DNA from: Adhaeribacter sp.
GTDB taxonomy: Bacteria; Bacteroidota; Bacteroidia; Cytophagales; Hymenobacteraceae
Assembly: GCA_028288395.1 (NCBI GenBank)
Contig: JAQBNV010000245.1
Location: forward strand, 1-5,033
DNA: 5,033 bases
Direction of reading: 5' to 3'
Shown: positions 1 through 5,033 of the stretch, piece by piece
How positions within the stretch are numbered: the first letter of the stretch is position 1
Layout of the letters: each line of letters starts with the position of its first letter
Notes under the pieces: generated by a model
Told to the model about the DNA's origin: nothing
The model's database searches: none
Seen by the model: only the letters and a program-made list of their open reading frames with translations
Position numbers and translations under genes: made by a program

Positions 1-134
1 CTTTTGAAAAACCGCACGCATACACGCAGGGGATGGAATATGTACTCGTAAACGGCCGCTTAACCCTGGAAAAAGGCAAACATAACGGCGTACGCAACGG
101 CGGCATTTTGTATGGCCCCGGTTATCAAAAATAA
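1..134 (+). CDS. C-terminal end of an amidohydrolase, N-acyl-D-amino-acid deacylase (D-aminoacylase) type; 5' part lies outside the window
   Basis: The frame with its first full codon at base 3 is open to TAA at 132-134 and gives 43 residues. It contains FEKPHAYTQGMEYVLVNGRL followed by a Gly-rich tail ending in LYGPGYQK. In metal-dependent amidohydrolases of the D-aminoacylase group, the last segment is a small beta-sandwich strand pair with the pattern PHxYxxGIxYVxVNG...G...G.xLxGPG, and this tail fits it closely. Known members hydrolyse N-acyl-D-amino acids or D-aminoacyl dipeptides; many Bacteroidota homologues are exported. The catalytic metal ligands lie in the missing part, so activity and exact substrate cannot be judged. 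Dihydroorotase-like or imidazolonepropionase-like amidohydrolases share the VNG turn but not the whole tail. A weak CCGG/CCGG hairpin followed by T5 lies just after the stop. Confidence 0.7.
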   Translation, partial: FEKPHAYTQGMEYVLVNGRLTLEKGKHNGVRNGGILYGPGYQK

Positions 135-136
135 AT

Positions 137-158
137 CCGGTTTACCGGCAATATTTTT
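137..158 (+). terminator. Weak possible terminator after the amidohydrolase
   Basis: CCGG (137-140) and CCGG (145-148) can form a four-pair hairpin with loop TTTA. TTTTT follows at about 154-158, six bases after the stem. The short stem and the gap before the T-run make it a poor intrinsic terminator. It is listed because it sits three bases after the stop codon and nothing better is present before the next gene. Confidence 0.25.
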
Positions 159-242
159 CCAGCTAGGCAGCCTTGTACACCCAGGAAGAGGAAAGCATCT
201 ACATTTGTCGGCTTAATGCTAAATCTATTTTTTATACGAAGG

Positions 243-250
243 TAATTTTG
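243..250 (+). promoter_or_regulatory. Candidate Bacteroidota -7 promoter element for the lipoprotein hydrolase
   Basis: TAATTTTG is an exact match to TAnnTTTG, the -7 element used by the primary sigma factor of Bacteroidota. Transcription would start near 255, giving a leader of about 120 bases. No TTTG sits at the usual -33 distance; the nearest one upstream (204-207) is too far away. An eight-base degenerate motif occurs by chance in AT-rich DNA, so this is only a candidate. Confidence 0.3.
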
Positions 251-374
251 AGTGGGGCGCGGGATAAAACCAACACATCAGCTTCTTTAGGATAAATCCG
301 TATCCAATATGTAAAAACACGGATATCGGGCCGGAACTACATCTAATTTTCTGATTAAGTCGTAATGGAGGCAG

Positions 375-1565
375 ATGATTACCAGCAGCTTAAGGATGAA
401 CAATAAAGCCTCTTTTATGCCCCGCATATTTCTATATTTCTACAGTATTTTACTCGTATTATTTACCGGTGCCTGCGCGAACGAGCGTACTACCGAACAA
501 AATACAGCGGTAAAATCGAAGCCCCAGGAACAAGCTTCCTTACCGCCCCCTACCGATACCGCTGAAACAGAAACGACTGAAAGCAAGGCTGACAGGCCGC
601 CGGTTTCCCGAATGCCGGAATATACTACATCCCGCAAATTTGTTTCTTTCTCGGCCCAAAGCCTGCAAGTCTGGCAAAAAACCATTCCGGAGATAAAAAA
701 TATTAAAGTTACTTCCAGCAAGGATGGTAAAGCCGAACCAGCTTTGTTTTATAACTCGGGTAGTGCGCAAAAGAAACCCTTGCTGGTGGTGCTGCACAGT
801 TGGAGCGATGAATATTTGCAACAAGCCAGTATTCCGTTTTGTATTTGGGCTAAAAAATATGATTGGGTATTTATTCAGCCTAACTACCGGGGCATCTTTC
901 AAACCCCGGAGGCAATGGGGTCCGATTTGGCTGTTCAGGATATAGTGGATGCGGTAAATTACGCGAAAGAAAATGCCAACGTAGATCCCACGCGGGTGTA
1001 TGTTACCGGAGCTTCGGGCGGCGGAATGGGCTCACTGCTGGCCGTCAGCCGGCACCCCGAAATATGGGCGGGCGTGGTGGCCTGGGTACCCGTGGTAGAT
1101 ATTCTGGATTGGTATTCGTACAATGCCAAATTTCCGAGCCGCAAATACCGGAAACAAATAGTTGCGGCGGCCGGCGGCGACCCCACCAGGAGCGATATAG
1201 CGGCCGAAGAAGTTAAAAAACGTAGCCCTATTACCTATTTAAACCAGAATATTGACGTGCCTATTTACATTGCGCACGGCATTAAAGATATTCTGGTTCC
1301 GCCCGATCATGCTTTAAAGGCCTATAATTTGTTGGCCCGGGATGAAGACAAACTAACGAACGACCAGATAAATTATATTGTTAAAAACCAGGCCATACCG
1401 CCCGGCTTAAAAAGCAACGATACTGAAACTTATTTTGGCGGAGCCGACCCGAAAGTTCACCTGGTAAAAAAATCCGGAACTGTGCAGTTGGTGTTATTTG
1501 AAGGGGTGCATGATTTGGTTTTTAACCCTACCCTGCTGTGGCTAAATGAACAACAAAAACAGTAA
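375..1565 (+). CDS. Secreted lipoprotein alpha/beta hydrolase (prolyl-oligopeptidase/esterase-like)
   Basis: The product has 396 residues. Positions 16-33 form a basic-then-hydrophobic signal segment ending in LFTGAC, a relaxed lipobox with Cys34 as lipidation site. A disordered linker rich in Ser, Thr, Pro, Glu and Lys follows (about 35-85). The hydrolase domain (about 105-395) shows the oxyanion strand LLVVLHSW (136-143), the nucleophile elbow TGASGGG (211-217, Ser214), acid Asp305 in HGIKD, and His379 in EGVHD, so the triad is complete. The SGGG elbow is typical of the S9/prolyl-oligopeptidase, acetyl-xylan esterase and PHB-depolymerase group; whether it is an esterase or a peptidase cannot be told. 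A charged segment of about 50 residues (320-370) separates Asp and His and may form a lid. GGAGG at 367-371 is only three bases from this ATG. ATGs at 396 and 417 are alternatives, and 417 gives a more usual 20-residue lipoprotein signal. The protein is likely anchored to a membrane facing the periplasm or outside. Confidence 0.85.
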   Translation: MITSSLRMNNKASFMPRIFLYFYSILLVLFTGACANERTTEQNTAVKSKPQEQASLPPPTDTAETETTESKADRPPVSRMPEYTTSRKFVSFSAQSLQVWQKTIPEIKNIKVTSSKDGKAEPALFYNSGSAQKKPLLVVLHSWSDEYLQQASIPFCIWAKKYDWVFIQPNYRGIFQTPEAMGSDLAVQDIVDAVNYAKENANVDPTRVYVTGASGGGMGSLLAVSRHPEIWAGVVAWVPVVDILDWYSYNAKFPSRKYRKQIVAAAGGDPTRSDIAAEEVKKRSPITYLNQNIDVPIYIAHGIKDILVPPDHALKAYNLLARDEDKLTNDQINYIVKNQAIPPGLKSNDTETYFGGADPKVHLVKKSGTVQLVLFEGVHDLVFNPTLLWLNEQQKQ

Positions 1566-1849
1566 GAACTGGTTATTCTTTTAAATAGCTTTTTCTATAA
1601 AAGTTGCAGTAAAATAAACCCAAAATCTGACAAAGGGCGGCCATTATGCTGGCTGGTAATTGCACCAGGAAGATCAACCCCCGGCTTTTGGCGAAAGTCC
1701 TGCTAAAAATAGGCTGCTGCCAAAATAGGAAAAAGAACAGAAATCATATTCCGGAGAAGACATGAAAGACCGGCTGCATTTAAACCAAATTTTATTAGCG
1801 GAAATTTATACAGCTAACCGCATGGCTTATCCCAGGTTGGTAAGTTGTA
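1566..1849. other. Spacer between hydrolase and acyltransferase
   Basis: No terminator with a proper T-run follows the hydrolase stop. The spacer holds short repeats: CTGGT (1653-1657) / ACCAG (1664-1668); TTTTGGC (1686-1692) / GCCAAAA (1719-1725) around a 26-base loop; and a direct repeat AAAATAGG at 1706-1713 and 1722-1729. A small ORF with a good ribosome binding site starts at 1762. No TAnnTTTG element was found, so the acyltransferase promoter is unidentified and readthrough from the hydrolase is possible. Confidence 0.45.
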
Positions 1850-1872
1850 GTGCCTCAGAAACCCATGCGTAA
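1762..1872 (+). CDS. Possible 36-residue leader ORF overlapping the acyltransferase start
   Basis: ATG at 1762 is preceded by GGAG (1753-1756) with a five-base gap, the best-spaced Shine-Dalgarno in the window. The frame runs 36 codons to TAA at 1870-1872, beginning MKDRLHLNQILLAEIY. It overlaps the ATG of the acyltransferase (1865) by eight bases in another frame, the arrangement seen in translational coupling. The peptide has no signal sequence, membrane segment or family motif that I recognise. It could be a regulatory leader, an orphan small protein, or chance. Confidence 0.25.
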   Translation: MKDRLHLNQILLAEIYTANRMAYPRLVSCSASETHA

Positions 1873-2881
1873 AGACTTGCAGCAAATAGATGTGATCAAA
1901 GGATTTGCCATTATTTCGGTAATAATTCTGCATTCTATTGATGAGAAAGCCCTTTTAAACTCCTACTCTATTTTGCATATATGGCAGGCCGTTCCCCTAT
2001 TTATGGTTATTATGGGGCTCAATGCCGGCTTGTCGGTATTTAATAAAAAACCCCACCTAAGCGAGTTATACACCAAAACTTACTTCAAAAAGAAATTCGA
2101 CCGCATTATTATTCCTTTCCTGTTCATTTTTGTGTTATCAATTGTTTTGGGTTATATCTGGTATTGGTTTACCGGGCAATACAAAATAGATTTCCGGAAA
2201 TCGAATTTAATGGGGGTGTTGCCGGTGCCGGGTCCGGGCAATTATTTTATTACCCTCACTTTTCAATCTATCCTGCTGTTGCCATTAATCAAATACCTCT
2301 TTAAGTGGCATCCATTTCCGGTGCTTATCGCTTTGGTAGTATTGGAAGTAGCATTCCTGCTTCTCAGCCACGATATCGGGTTATTTACCCGGAACAATTA
2401 TTTATACAGTGCTGCCTTCCCGCGTTATTTTTCGGCGATTGCTTTTGGATTGGTATTATCTAAAGTTGTGTTCCGGCAGGCCCGGGCTACTAAAATTATT
2501 CTTATTTCCTGCATTGCCTTTATCAGCTGCGTCTATCTCCTGGAGATTACGTACGGCAAACTGGATATTCCGCAAATAAAAGAAGAATGGGAAACCCAGA
2601 ATGTATTAACTTTCAGTTACGCCGCTTTTTTGATTCTGCTGTTGTTTAAAGCCCTACCGGATCATTCCGATAACTGGCTCCTGCAATTCCTGGCCACCAT
2701 GGGCAAAGCTTCTTACCACATTTTTCTGCTCCAAATCTTATATTTTGGTTTACTTAATGAAAAACATCATCTATTAATAAATTTAATTATTTGTCTCTTG
2801 CTGGGTTACCTCTTTTTCCGCTACGAAAATCCGGTTAAAGAATTCTTCTCCCGCCCGAAAGCCGTTAAACCCATTTTTTAA
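1865..2881 (+). CDS. Acyltransferase-3 family integral membrane protein
   Basis: From the ATG at 1865 the product has 338 residues; a GTG at 1850 would add five (MPQKP). ATG is preferred because the first helix starts within ten residues, as is usual in the family; an in-frame TAA at 1841 limits the start. The N-terminus QIDVIKGFAIISVIILH carries the family signature in helix 1 with the proposed catalytic His23. About ten hydrophobic helices follow (near 8-24, 40-59, 80-103, 126-146, 151-168, 183-201, 208-226, 248-263, 281-296, 301-318). The SYHIFLLQ segment and the closing YENPVKEFF match the conserved SYxxYLxH and E-x-P-hydrophobic ends. Family members transfer acetyl or other acyl groups from the cytoplasm to sugars of exopolysaccharide, O-antigen, peptidoglycan or lipids. 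The acceptor is unknown here; there is no attached SGNH domain as in OatA and no glycosyltransferase nearby. Length is normal for single-domain members. Confidence 0.88.
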   Translation: MRKDLQQIDVIKGFAIISVIILHSIDEKALLNSYSILHIWQAVPLFMVIMGLNAGLSVFNKKPHLSELYTKTYFKKKFDRIIIPFLFIFVLSIVLGYIWYWFTGQYKIDFRKSNLMGVLPVPGPGNYFITLTFQSILLLPLIKYLFKWHPFPVLIALVVLEVAFLLLSHDIGLFTRNNYLYSAAFPRYFSAIAFGLVLSKVVFRQARATKIILISCIAFISCVYLLEITYGKLDIPQIKEEWETQNVLTFSYAAFLILLLFKALPDHSDNWLLQFLATMGKASYHIFLLQILYFGLLNEKHHLLINLIICLLLGYLFFRYENPVKEFFSRPKAVKPIF

Positions 2882-3092
2882 ATACGGGTAAATTGGCCAG
2901 ACGCCTGATGCTACCAGAACTGGCAAGGAGGATGGCGGCTATTTTTACCGGTGGCAAACTGAATTTTATCTAATAACCATCCTCGCCCGCTTTCCGGACC
3001 AGTTTCTATTTCCGAATACTTTGCGAAGCATTTTATACCAAATAGTTTAAATTATCTTCTATACGTGTAGCCATTAAAGTGATAATTTAATT

Positions 3093-3127
3093 AAACCCGG
3101 TAGGTTTTTAAAACCTGCCGGGTTTTT
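3093..3127 (+). terminator. Rho-independent terminator, long stem
   Basis: AAACCCGGTAGGTT (3093-3106) pairs with AACCTGCCGGGTTT (3112-3125) through 14 positions with a single U-G wobble (3101/3117), around a five-base loop. TTTTT runs over 3123-3127. It lies 211 bases after the acyltransferase stop, so it would end a transcript with a long 3' untranslated region, or one from an unrecognised RNA in between. On the reverse strand the tail is only TTTAATTAAATT, so termination is mainly + strand. Similar AAACC-CCGGGTTT hairpins are familiar as intergenic terminators in Bacteroidota genomes. Confidence 0.75.
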
Positions 3128-3229
3128 CTATGGAAGTAATTTTAGGTGATTTGGTATTACTTTTCAAACTCCTGGATGATATCGGATAAATTAAACAGTA
3201 GCGGATTAATTACGGAAATAATTTAATGG

Positions 3230-3259
3230 GCCTGACTGCTCAGGAGACATCAGGCTTTT
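3230..3259 (+). terminator. Second hairpin with alternative pairing, possible weak terminator or attenuator
   Basis: GCCTGA (3230-3235) can pair with TCAGGC (3250-3255), followed by TTTT (3256-3259). The CCTGA part (3231-3235) can instead pair with a nearer TCAGG (3240-3244) across a four-base loop. The two pairings exclude each other. The distal one has a six-pair stem and a short T-run, so it is a weak terminator at best. Confidence 0.3.
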
Positions 3260-3696
3260 AGCCGTAAGCCTTTATTTTAGTGCAAAAAATTAAGCTTTGC
3301 CTAATACCCTTTGTAACGGGGTCAACATAAACATATTCAGTCGTAACACGCTGTATACTTGACAAAGTAAATGGCTCATTGGTTGTTAAAACTGGAGGGC
3401 CTTAGCATTAGGTGAAGAGATTGGCTGTCTGAAAATTTAAAGGACTTCAGACTAATTCGACGCTTTACAATAGGCTATAAATTTTAAAAGACAAGAGCCA
3501 CTGATACTACATTTAATGCAATCAACATTCCTTTAATTCAATCTAATTTTACATTATTATAATTTATATAATAAAAATTATTGTTTTTTAAAGCAATAAC
3601 AAGTACTTTAAATTATAAACACAATTTATCTGGTAATCGGGAAAGCCAGACAAATTTATATCTCCATACAATTTTTCACCTCTAAAAATATAACCT

Positions 3697-4590
3697 ATGT
3701 CTAATGTACTTATCACCGGTTGCAGCACTGGCATTGGCTTTGCTACAGCCGAACTCCTGGCCCGAAAAGGCCACACCGTATACGCGACCATGCGCCATCC
3801 CCAAGGAGCGCCCGCATTGGCTCAACTGGCCGAACGCGATAATTTACCTATCACTATCCTACCGCTGGATGTAGATTCTGACGAGTCGGTAAAAACAGCA
3901 ATTGCCCAAGTGTTGGCGCAGGCCGGCCACTTAGATGTACTGGTAAACAATGCTGGGATTGCTCCTTTAAGTGTGGTTGAAGAAACACCACTCGAAATAT
4001 ACCAGCGGGTTATGCAAACGAATTATTTCGGCACGTTGCGCTGTATACAAGCGGTTTTGCCTTCCATGCGCGAACGTCGGAGCGGATTAATCATCAACAT
4101 TTCTTCTATTACCGGAAAAGTATACGCCCCTTATTTTGGAGCTTATTCCGCAACAAAAGCGGCTGTAGAAGCATTAAGTGAAACTTTGGCGGGTGAAGTA
4201 GAACCCTTGGGCATTCGTGTGGCGGTGGTTATACCAGGAATCATTTATACTTCAATTATGGATAAATTAGAACAAGTAGCACCAGATACCTTTTATCCTA
4301 ACTTGGCACGGATGAGAGCTCTTTTACTTTCTTCGAAGGAAAATAATATACCTGTTTCCGTTGTGGGCGACACTATTCAGGAAATTATTTCCGGCCAACG
4401 AACCGGTTTCCGGCATGTGGCATCACCTGATGCAGCGCTCTTCTTGGGCTATCGGGCATCTCTATCGGATGAAGATTGGATTGCCTCCGCAAGTATAGAT
4501 GAAGAAACCTGGATTGCCGGTATGGCCCAAATGGGTAACAATGTTCGGCCTTATCTGAAAGCCCCGGTAAATTCTCCCGTGTTAAGCTAA
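3697..4590 (+). CDS. Classical short-chain dehydrogenase/reductase (SDR)
   Basis: The 297-residue product is a Rossmann-fold oxidoreductase. It shows the dinucleotide motif TGCSTGIG (7-14), Asp58 in PLDVD for the adenine ring, NNAG (84-87), Asn109 in TNYFG, Ser137 in INISS, and the active-site pair Tyr150 and Lys154 in YSATK, followed by PG (180-181). All residues of the Asn-Ser-Tyr-Lys tetrad are present. Arg33 after the second strand (YATMR) suggests preference for NADP(H) over NAD(H). The ATxR and VDSDESV pattern and a C-terminal part longer than the usual 250 residues resemble the 17-beta-hydroxysteroid/retinol dehydrogenase-like branch, whose bacterial members mostly have unknown substrates. 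The start is preceded by A-rich sequence without Shine-Dalgarno, common in Bacteroidota. It is isolated by 815 bases upstream and 418 downstream, so it is probably monocistronic. The enzyme is expected to be cytoplasmic. Confidence 0.92.
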   Translation: MSNVLITGCSTGIGFATAELLARKGHTVYATMRHPQGAPALAQLAERDNLPITILPLDVDSDESVKTAIAQVLAQAGHLDVLVNNAGIAPLSVVEETPLEIYQRVMQTNYFGTLRCIQAVLPSMRERRSGLIINISSITGKVYAPYFGAYSATKAAVEALSETLAGEVEPLGIRVAVVIPGIIYTSIMDKLEQVAPDTFYPNLARMRALLLSSKENNIPVSVVGDTIQEIISGQRTGFRHVASPDAALFLGYRASLSDEDWIASASIDEETWIAGMAQMGNNVRPYLKAPVNSPVLS

Positions 4591-4641
4591 TAAACCAGCT
4601 GAAGGCTGTGTCTAGCGTTAAGAAAACACCTTACTCCCGTT

Positions 4642-4672
4642 GTGCGTAGCGTTAGCGTATCGCTCTACGCAC
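4642..4672. repeat. REP-like bulged hairpin
   Basis: GTGCGTAG (4642-4649) pairs perfectly with CTACGCAC (4665-4672). Inside, AGCG (4654-4657) pairs with CGCT (4661-4664) around loop TAT, leaving CGTT (4650-4653) as a one-sided bulge. This gives 12 pairs in total. The word TAGCGTTA in the left arm also occurs at 4613-4620, just after the dehydrogenase. A GTAG tetranucleotide at the foot of a bulged hairpin between genes resembles REP elements mobilised by REP-associated tyrosine transposases. Only one copy is in the window, so repeat status is an inference. Confidence 0.4.
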
Positions 4673-4793
4673 TTTAGGGAAAGCCAATTTCTGATTGGCG
4701 TAATCCTAATAACCAAAACATACTCCAAACAACCTTATCAAATTTTTCTTTGATAGCGATTTAAAATAGCATTATTCATTTTGATAAACTCCT

Positions 4794-4910
4794 TTAACTG
4801 CTCTTTTTGATTTCCTGTAGCTTCTGTATTTTTTCTTCCAGCGTTTCGGGCATATAAGGCGCATGGCTATTATGTTTTAGCTTGCTTGATGCGGTAAGGT
4901 GCGGGCAAAC
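4794..4910 (-). pseudogene. Possible remnant: short reverse-strand open frame, helical C-terminus
   Basis: On the reverse strand a frame opens after TAG (4911-4913) and runs 38 codons to TAA at 4794-4796. It ends in YMPETLEEKIQKLQEIKKSS, which looks like a real amphipathic, charged protein C-terminus. The only ATG in the frame (4851-4853) would give 19 residues and has no ribosome binding site. It could be the tail of a decayed gene, a tiny ORF, or chance. I do not recognise a family. Confidence 0.2.
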
Positions 4911-4952
4911 CTATTATATACTTAGTGAGTACGGCAGTAAACAAACTTTTAT

Positions 4953-4980
4953 ACGACAATTGTCGTTATAATTACGACAA
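4953..4980. promoter_or_regulatory. Operator with three ACGACAA half-sites
   Basis: ACGACAATTGTCGT (4953-4966) is a perfect 14-base palindrome. Its right half TTGTCGT (4960-4966) also forms a spaced inverted repeat with ACGACAA (4974-4980) across seven bases. This second dyad extends outward to AATTGTCGT...ACGACAATT (4958-4982). The three half-sites alternate in orientation and lie just upstream of the -7 element and the gene start at 5009. The position fits a repressor or autoregulator site, for example of TetR, MarR, BlaI or PadR type; the sequence does not say which. Confidence 0.6.
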
Positions 4981-4986
4981 TTTTTA

Positions 4987-4994
4987 TATATTTG
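4987..4994 (+). promoter_or_regulatory. -7 promoter element of the rightmost gene
   Basis: TATATTTG matches TAnnTTTG exactly. The operator occupies the position of the -33 element, with TTG at 4960-4962. Transcription should start at about 4998-5001, only some ten bases before the ATG, so the mRNA leader would be very short. The overlap of operator and promoter predicts repression by blocking RNA polymerase. Confidence 0.55.
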
Positions 4995-5008
4995 GAAAAG
5001 GCAGTCAG

Positions 5009-5033
5009 ATGGATAGCAATACTAAAGATAATA
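5009..5033 (+). CDS. Start of a gene truncated by the window end
   Basis: ATG at 5009 opens a frame reading MDSNTKDN to the window edge. AAAAGG (4996-5001) lies seven bases upstream as a plausible ribosome binding site, and a promoter with operator precedes it directly. Eight residues are too few to name a family. The operator-promoter arrangement and short leader suggest an autoregulated transcription factor or a gene under tight repression, but this is context only. Confidence 0.5.

Larger units (their letters stand above)
135..374. other. 240-base spacer upstream of the lipoprotein hydrolase
   Basis: No coding frame on either strand looks real here. Besides the weak hairpin at 137-158 it holds a TAnnTTTG promoter candidate (243-250) and an inverted repeat ATCCGT (296-301) / ACGGAT (319-324) with a 17-base loop. 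A purine-rich GGAGG at 367-371 stands directly before the ATG at 375. Confidence 0.5.
2882..3696. other. 815-base gene-poor region with hairpins, AT-rich in its right part
   Basis: I see no convincing coding frame on either strand. Structures present: GAGGATGG (2928-2935) / CCATCCTC (2977-2984) around a 41-base loop; a strong terminator at 3093-3127; competing CCTGA/TCAGG pairings at 3230-3259; ACCC (3306-3309) / GGGT (3319-3322); GTCTGAA (3427-3433) / TTCAGAC (3446-3452); and TTATTG (3578-3583) / CAATAA (3594-3599). From about 3470 to 3696 the sequence is very AT-rich, as expected for the promoter region of the dehydrogenase, but no clear TAnnTTTG element was found. A small RNA gene is possible but not supported by any recognised fold. 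Confidence 0.5.
4591..5008. other. Spacer with hairpins, an unrecognised reverse open frame and an operator-promoter
   Basis: This 418-base spacer holds the REP-like hairpin (4642-4672), a second hairpin GCCAAT (4683-4688) / ATTGGC (4694-4699), and a third TATCAAA (4736-4742) / TTTGATA (4749-4755). None has a good + strand T-run, so the terminator of the dehydrogenase is unclear. A reverse-strand open stretch at 4794-4910 and the operator-promoter at 4953-4994 fill the rest. Confidence 0.5.

Noticed and set aside
440..902. Reverse-strand open frames of 93 and 120 codons
   Set aside because: They lie inside the hydrolase gene, show no family motif, and mirror the composition of the real frame with its signal peptide and catalytic motifs.
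724..945. Second + strand frame of 73 codons inside the hydrolase
   Set aside because: It overlaps the hydrolase core, including the oxyanion strand, and its translation has no recognisable protein features.
959..1186. Reverse-strand 75-codon frame
   Set aside because: It is antisense to the nucleophile-elbow region of the hydrolase; the GC-rich codons there leave the opposite strand open by chance.
3359..3364. TTGACA as a sigma-70 type -35 box
   Set aside because: No -10 box occurs at 16-18 bases, and Bacteroidota primary promoters do not use this element.
2882..3696. CRISPR array, tRNA or insertion sequence in the large spacer
   Set aside because: No regularly spaced repeats, no cloverleaf with a T-arm consensus, and no terminal inverted repeats with flanking duplications were seen.
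3588..3791. Reverse-strand 67-codon frame overlapping the dehydrogenase start
   Set aside because: Part of it is antisense to the conserved dinucleotide-binding motif and the rest comes from AT-rich spacer; there is no ribosome binding site or domain.
4683..4699. Hairpin GCCAAT/ATTGGC as terminator of the dehydrogenase
   Set aside because: The stem has only six pairs and is followed on the + strand by GTAATCC instead of a T-run.
1..5033. A defence, secretion or biosynthetic system
   Set aside because: The complete genes are an unrelated hydrolase, acyltransferase and dehydrogenase separated by long spacers; nothing indicates a multi-gene system.

Overview
The window looks like chromosomal DNA of a Bacteroidota bacterium, most likely of the order Cytophagales (Hymenobacter/Adhaeribacter/Pontibacter-like). 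This is an inference. It rests on moderate GC with many CCGG-type words inside genes, AT-rich spacers, start codons mostly without a strong Shine-Dalgarno, two matches to the Bacteroidota TAnnTTTG promoter element, and the type of proteins encoded. No diagnostic marker gene is present.

Layout, all recognisable genes on the + strand: (1) 1-134, the last 43 codons of an amidohydrolase resembling N-acyl-D-amino-acid deacylase (D-aminoacylase). (2) 375-1565, a lipoprotein-type secreted alpha/beta hydrolase (prolyl-oligopeptidase/esterase fold) with a complete Ser-Asp-His triad. (3) 1865-2881 (or from a GTG at 1850), a multi-pass acyltransferase-3 family membrane protein; a 36-codon ORF with a good ribosome binding site overlaps its start and may couple its translation. 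(4) 2882-3696, an 815-base gene-poor stretch with one convincing rho-independent terminator and several weaker hairpins, becoming very AT-rich before the next gene. (5) 3697-4590, a classical NAD(P)-dependent short-chain dehydrogenase. (6) 4591-5008, a spacer with a REP-like bulged hairpin, further small hairpins, an unrecognised reverse-strand open frame, and a three-half-site operator fused to a promoter. (7) 5009-5033, the first eight codons of a gene controlled by that operator.

The genes do not form an obvious pathway. Spacers of 240-815 bases separate them, so each is probably its own transcription unit. The secreted hydrolase and the membrane acyltransferase are adjacent and could in principle act on the same envelope glycan or ester, but only adjacency supports this. 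No mobile element, CRISPR array, tRNA, rRNA or defence system was found. The most interesting signals are regulatory: the ACGACAA/TTGTCGT operator near the right end, the REP-like hairpin, and the overlapping small ORF before the acyltransferase.
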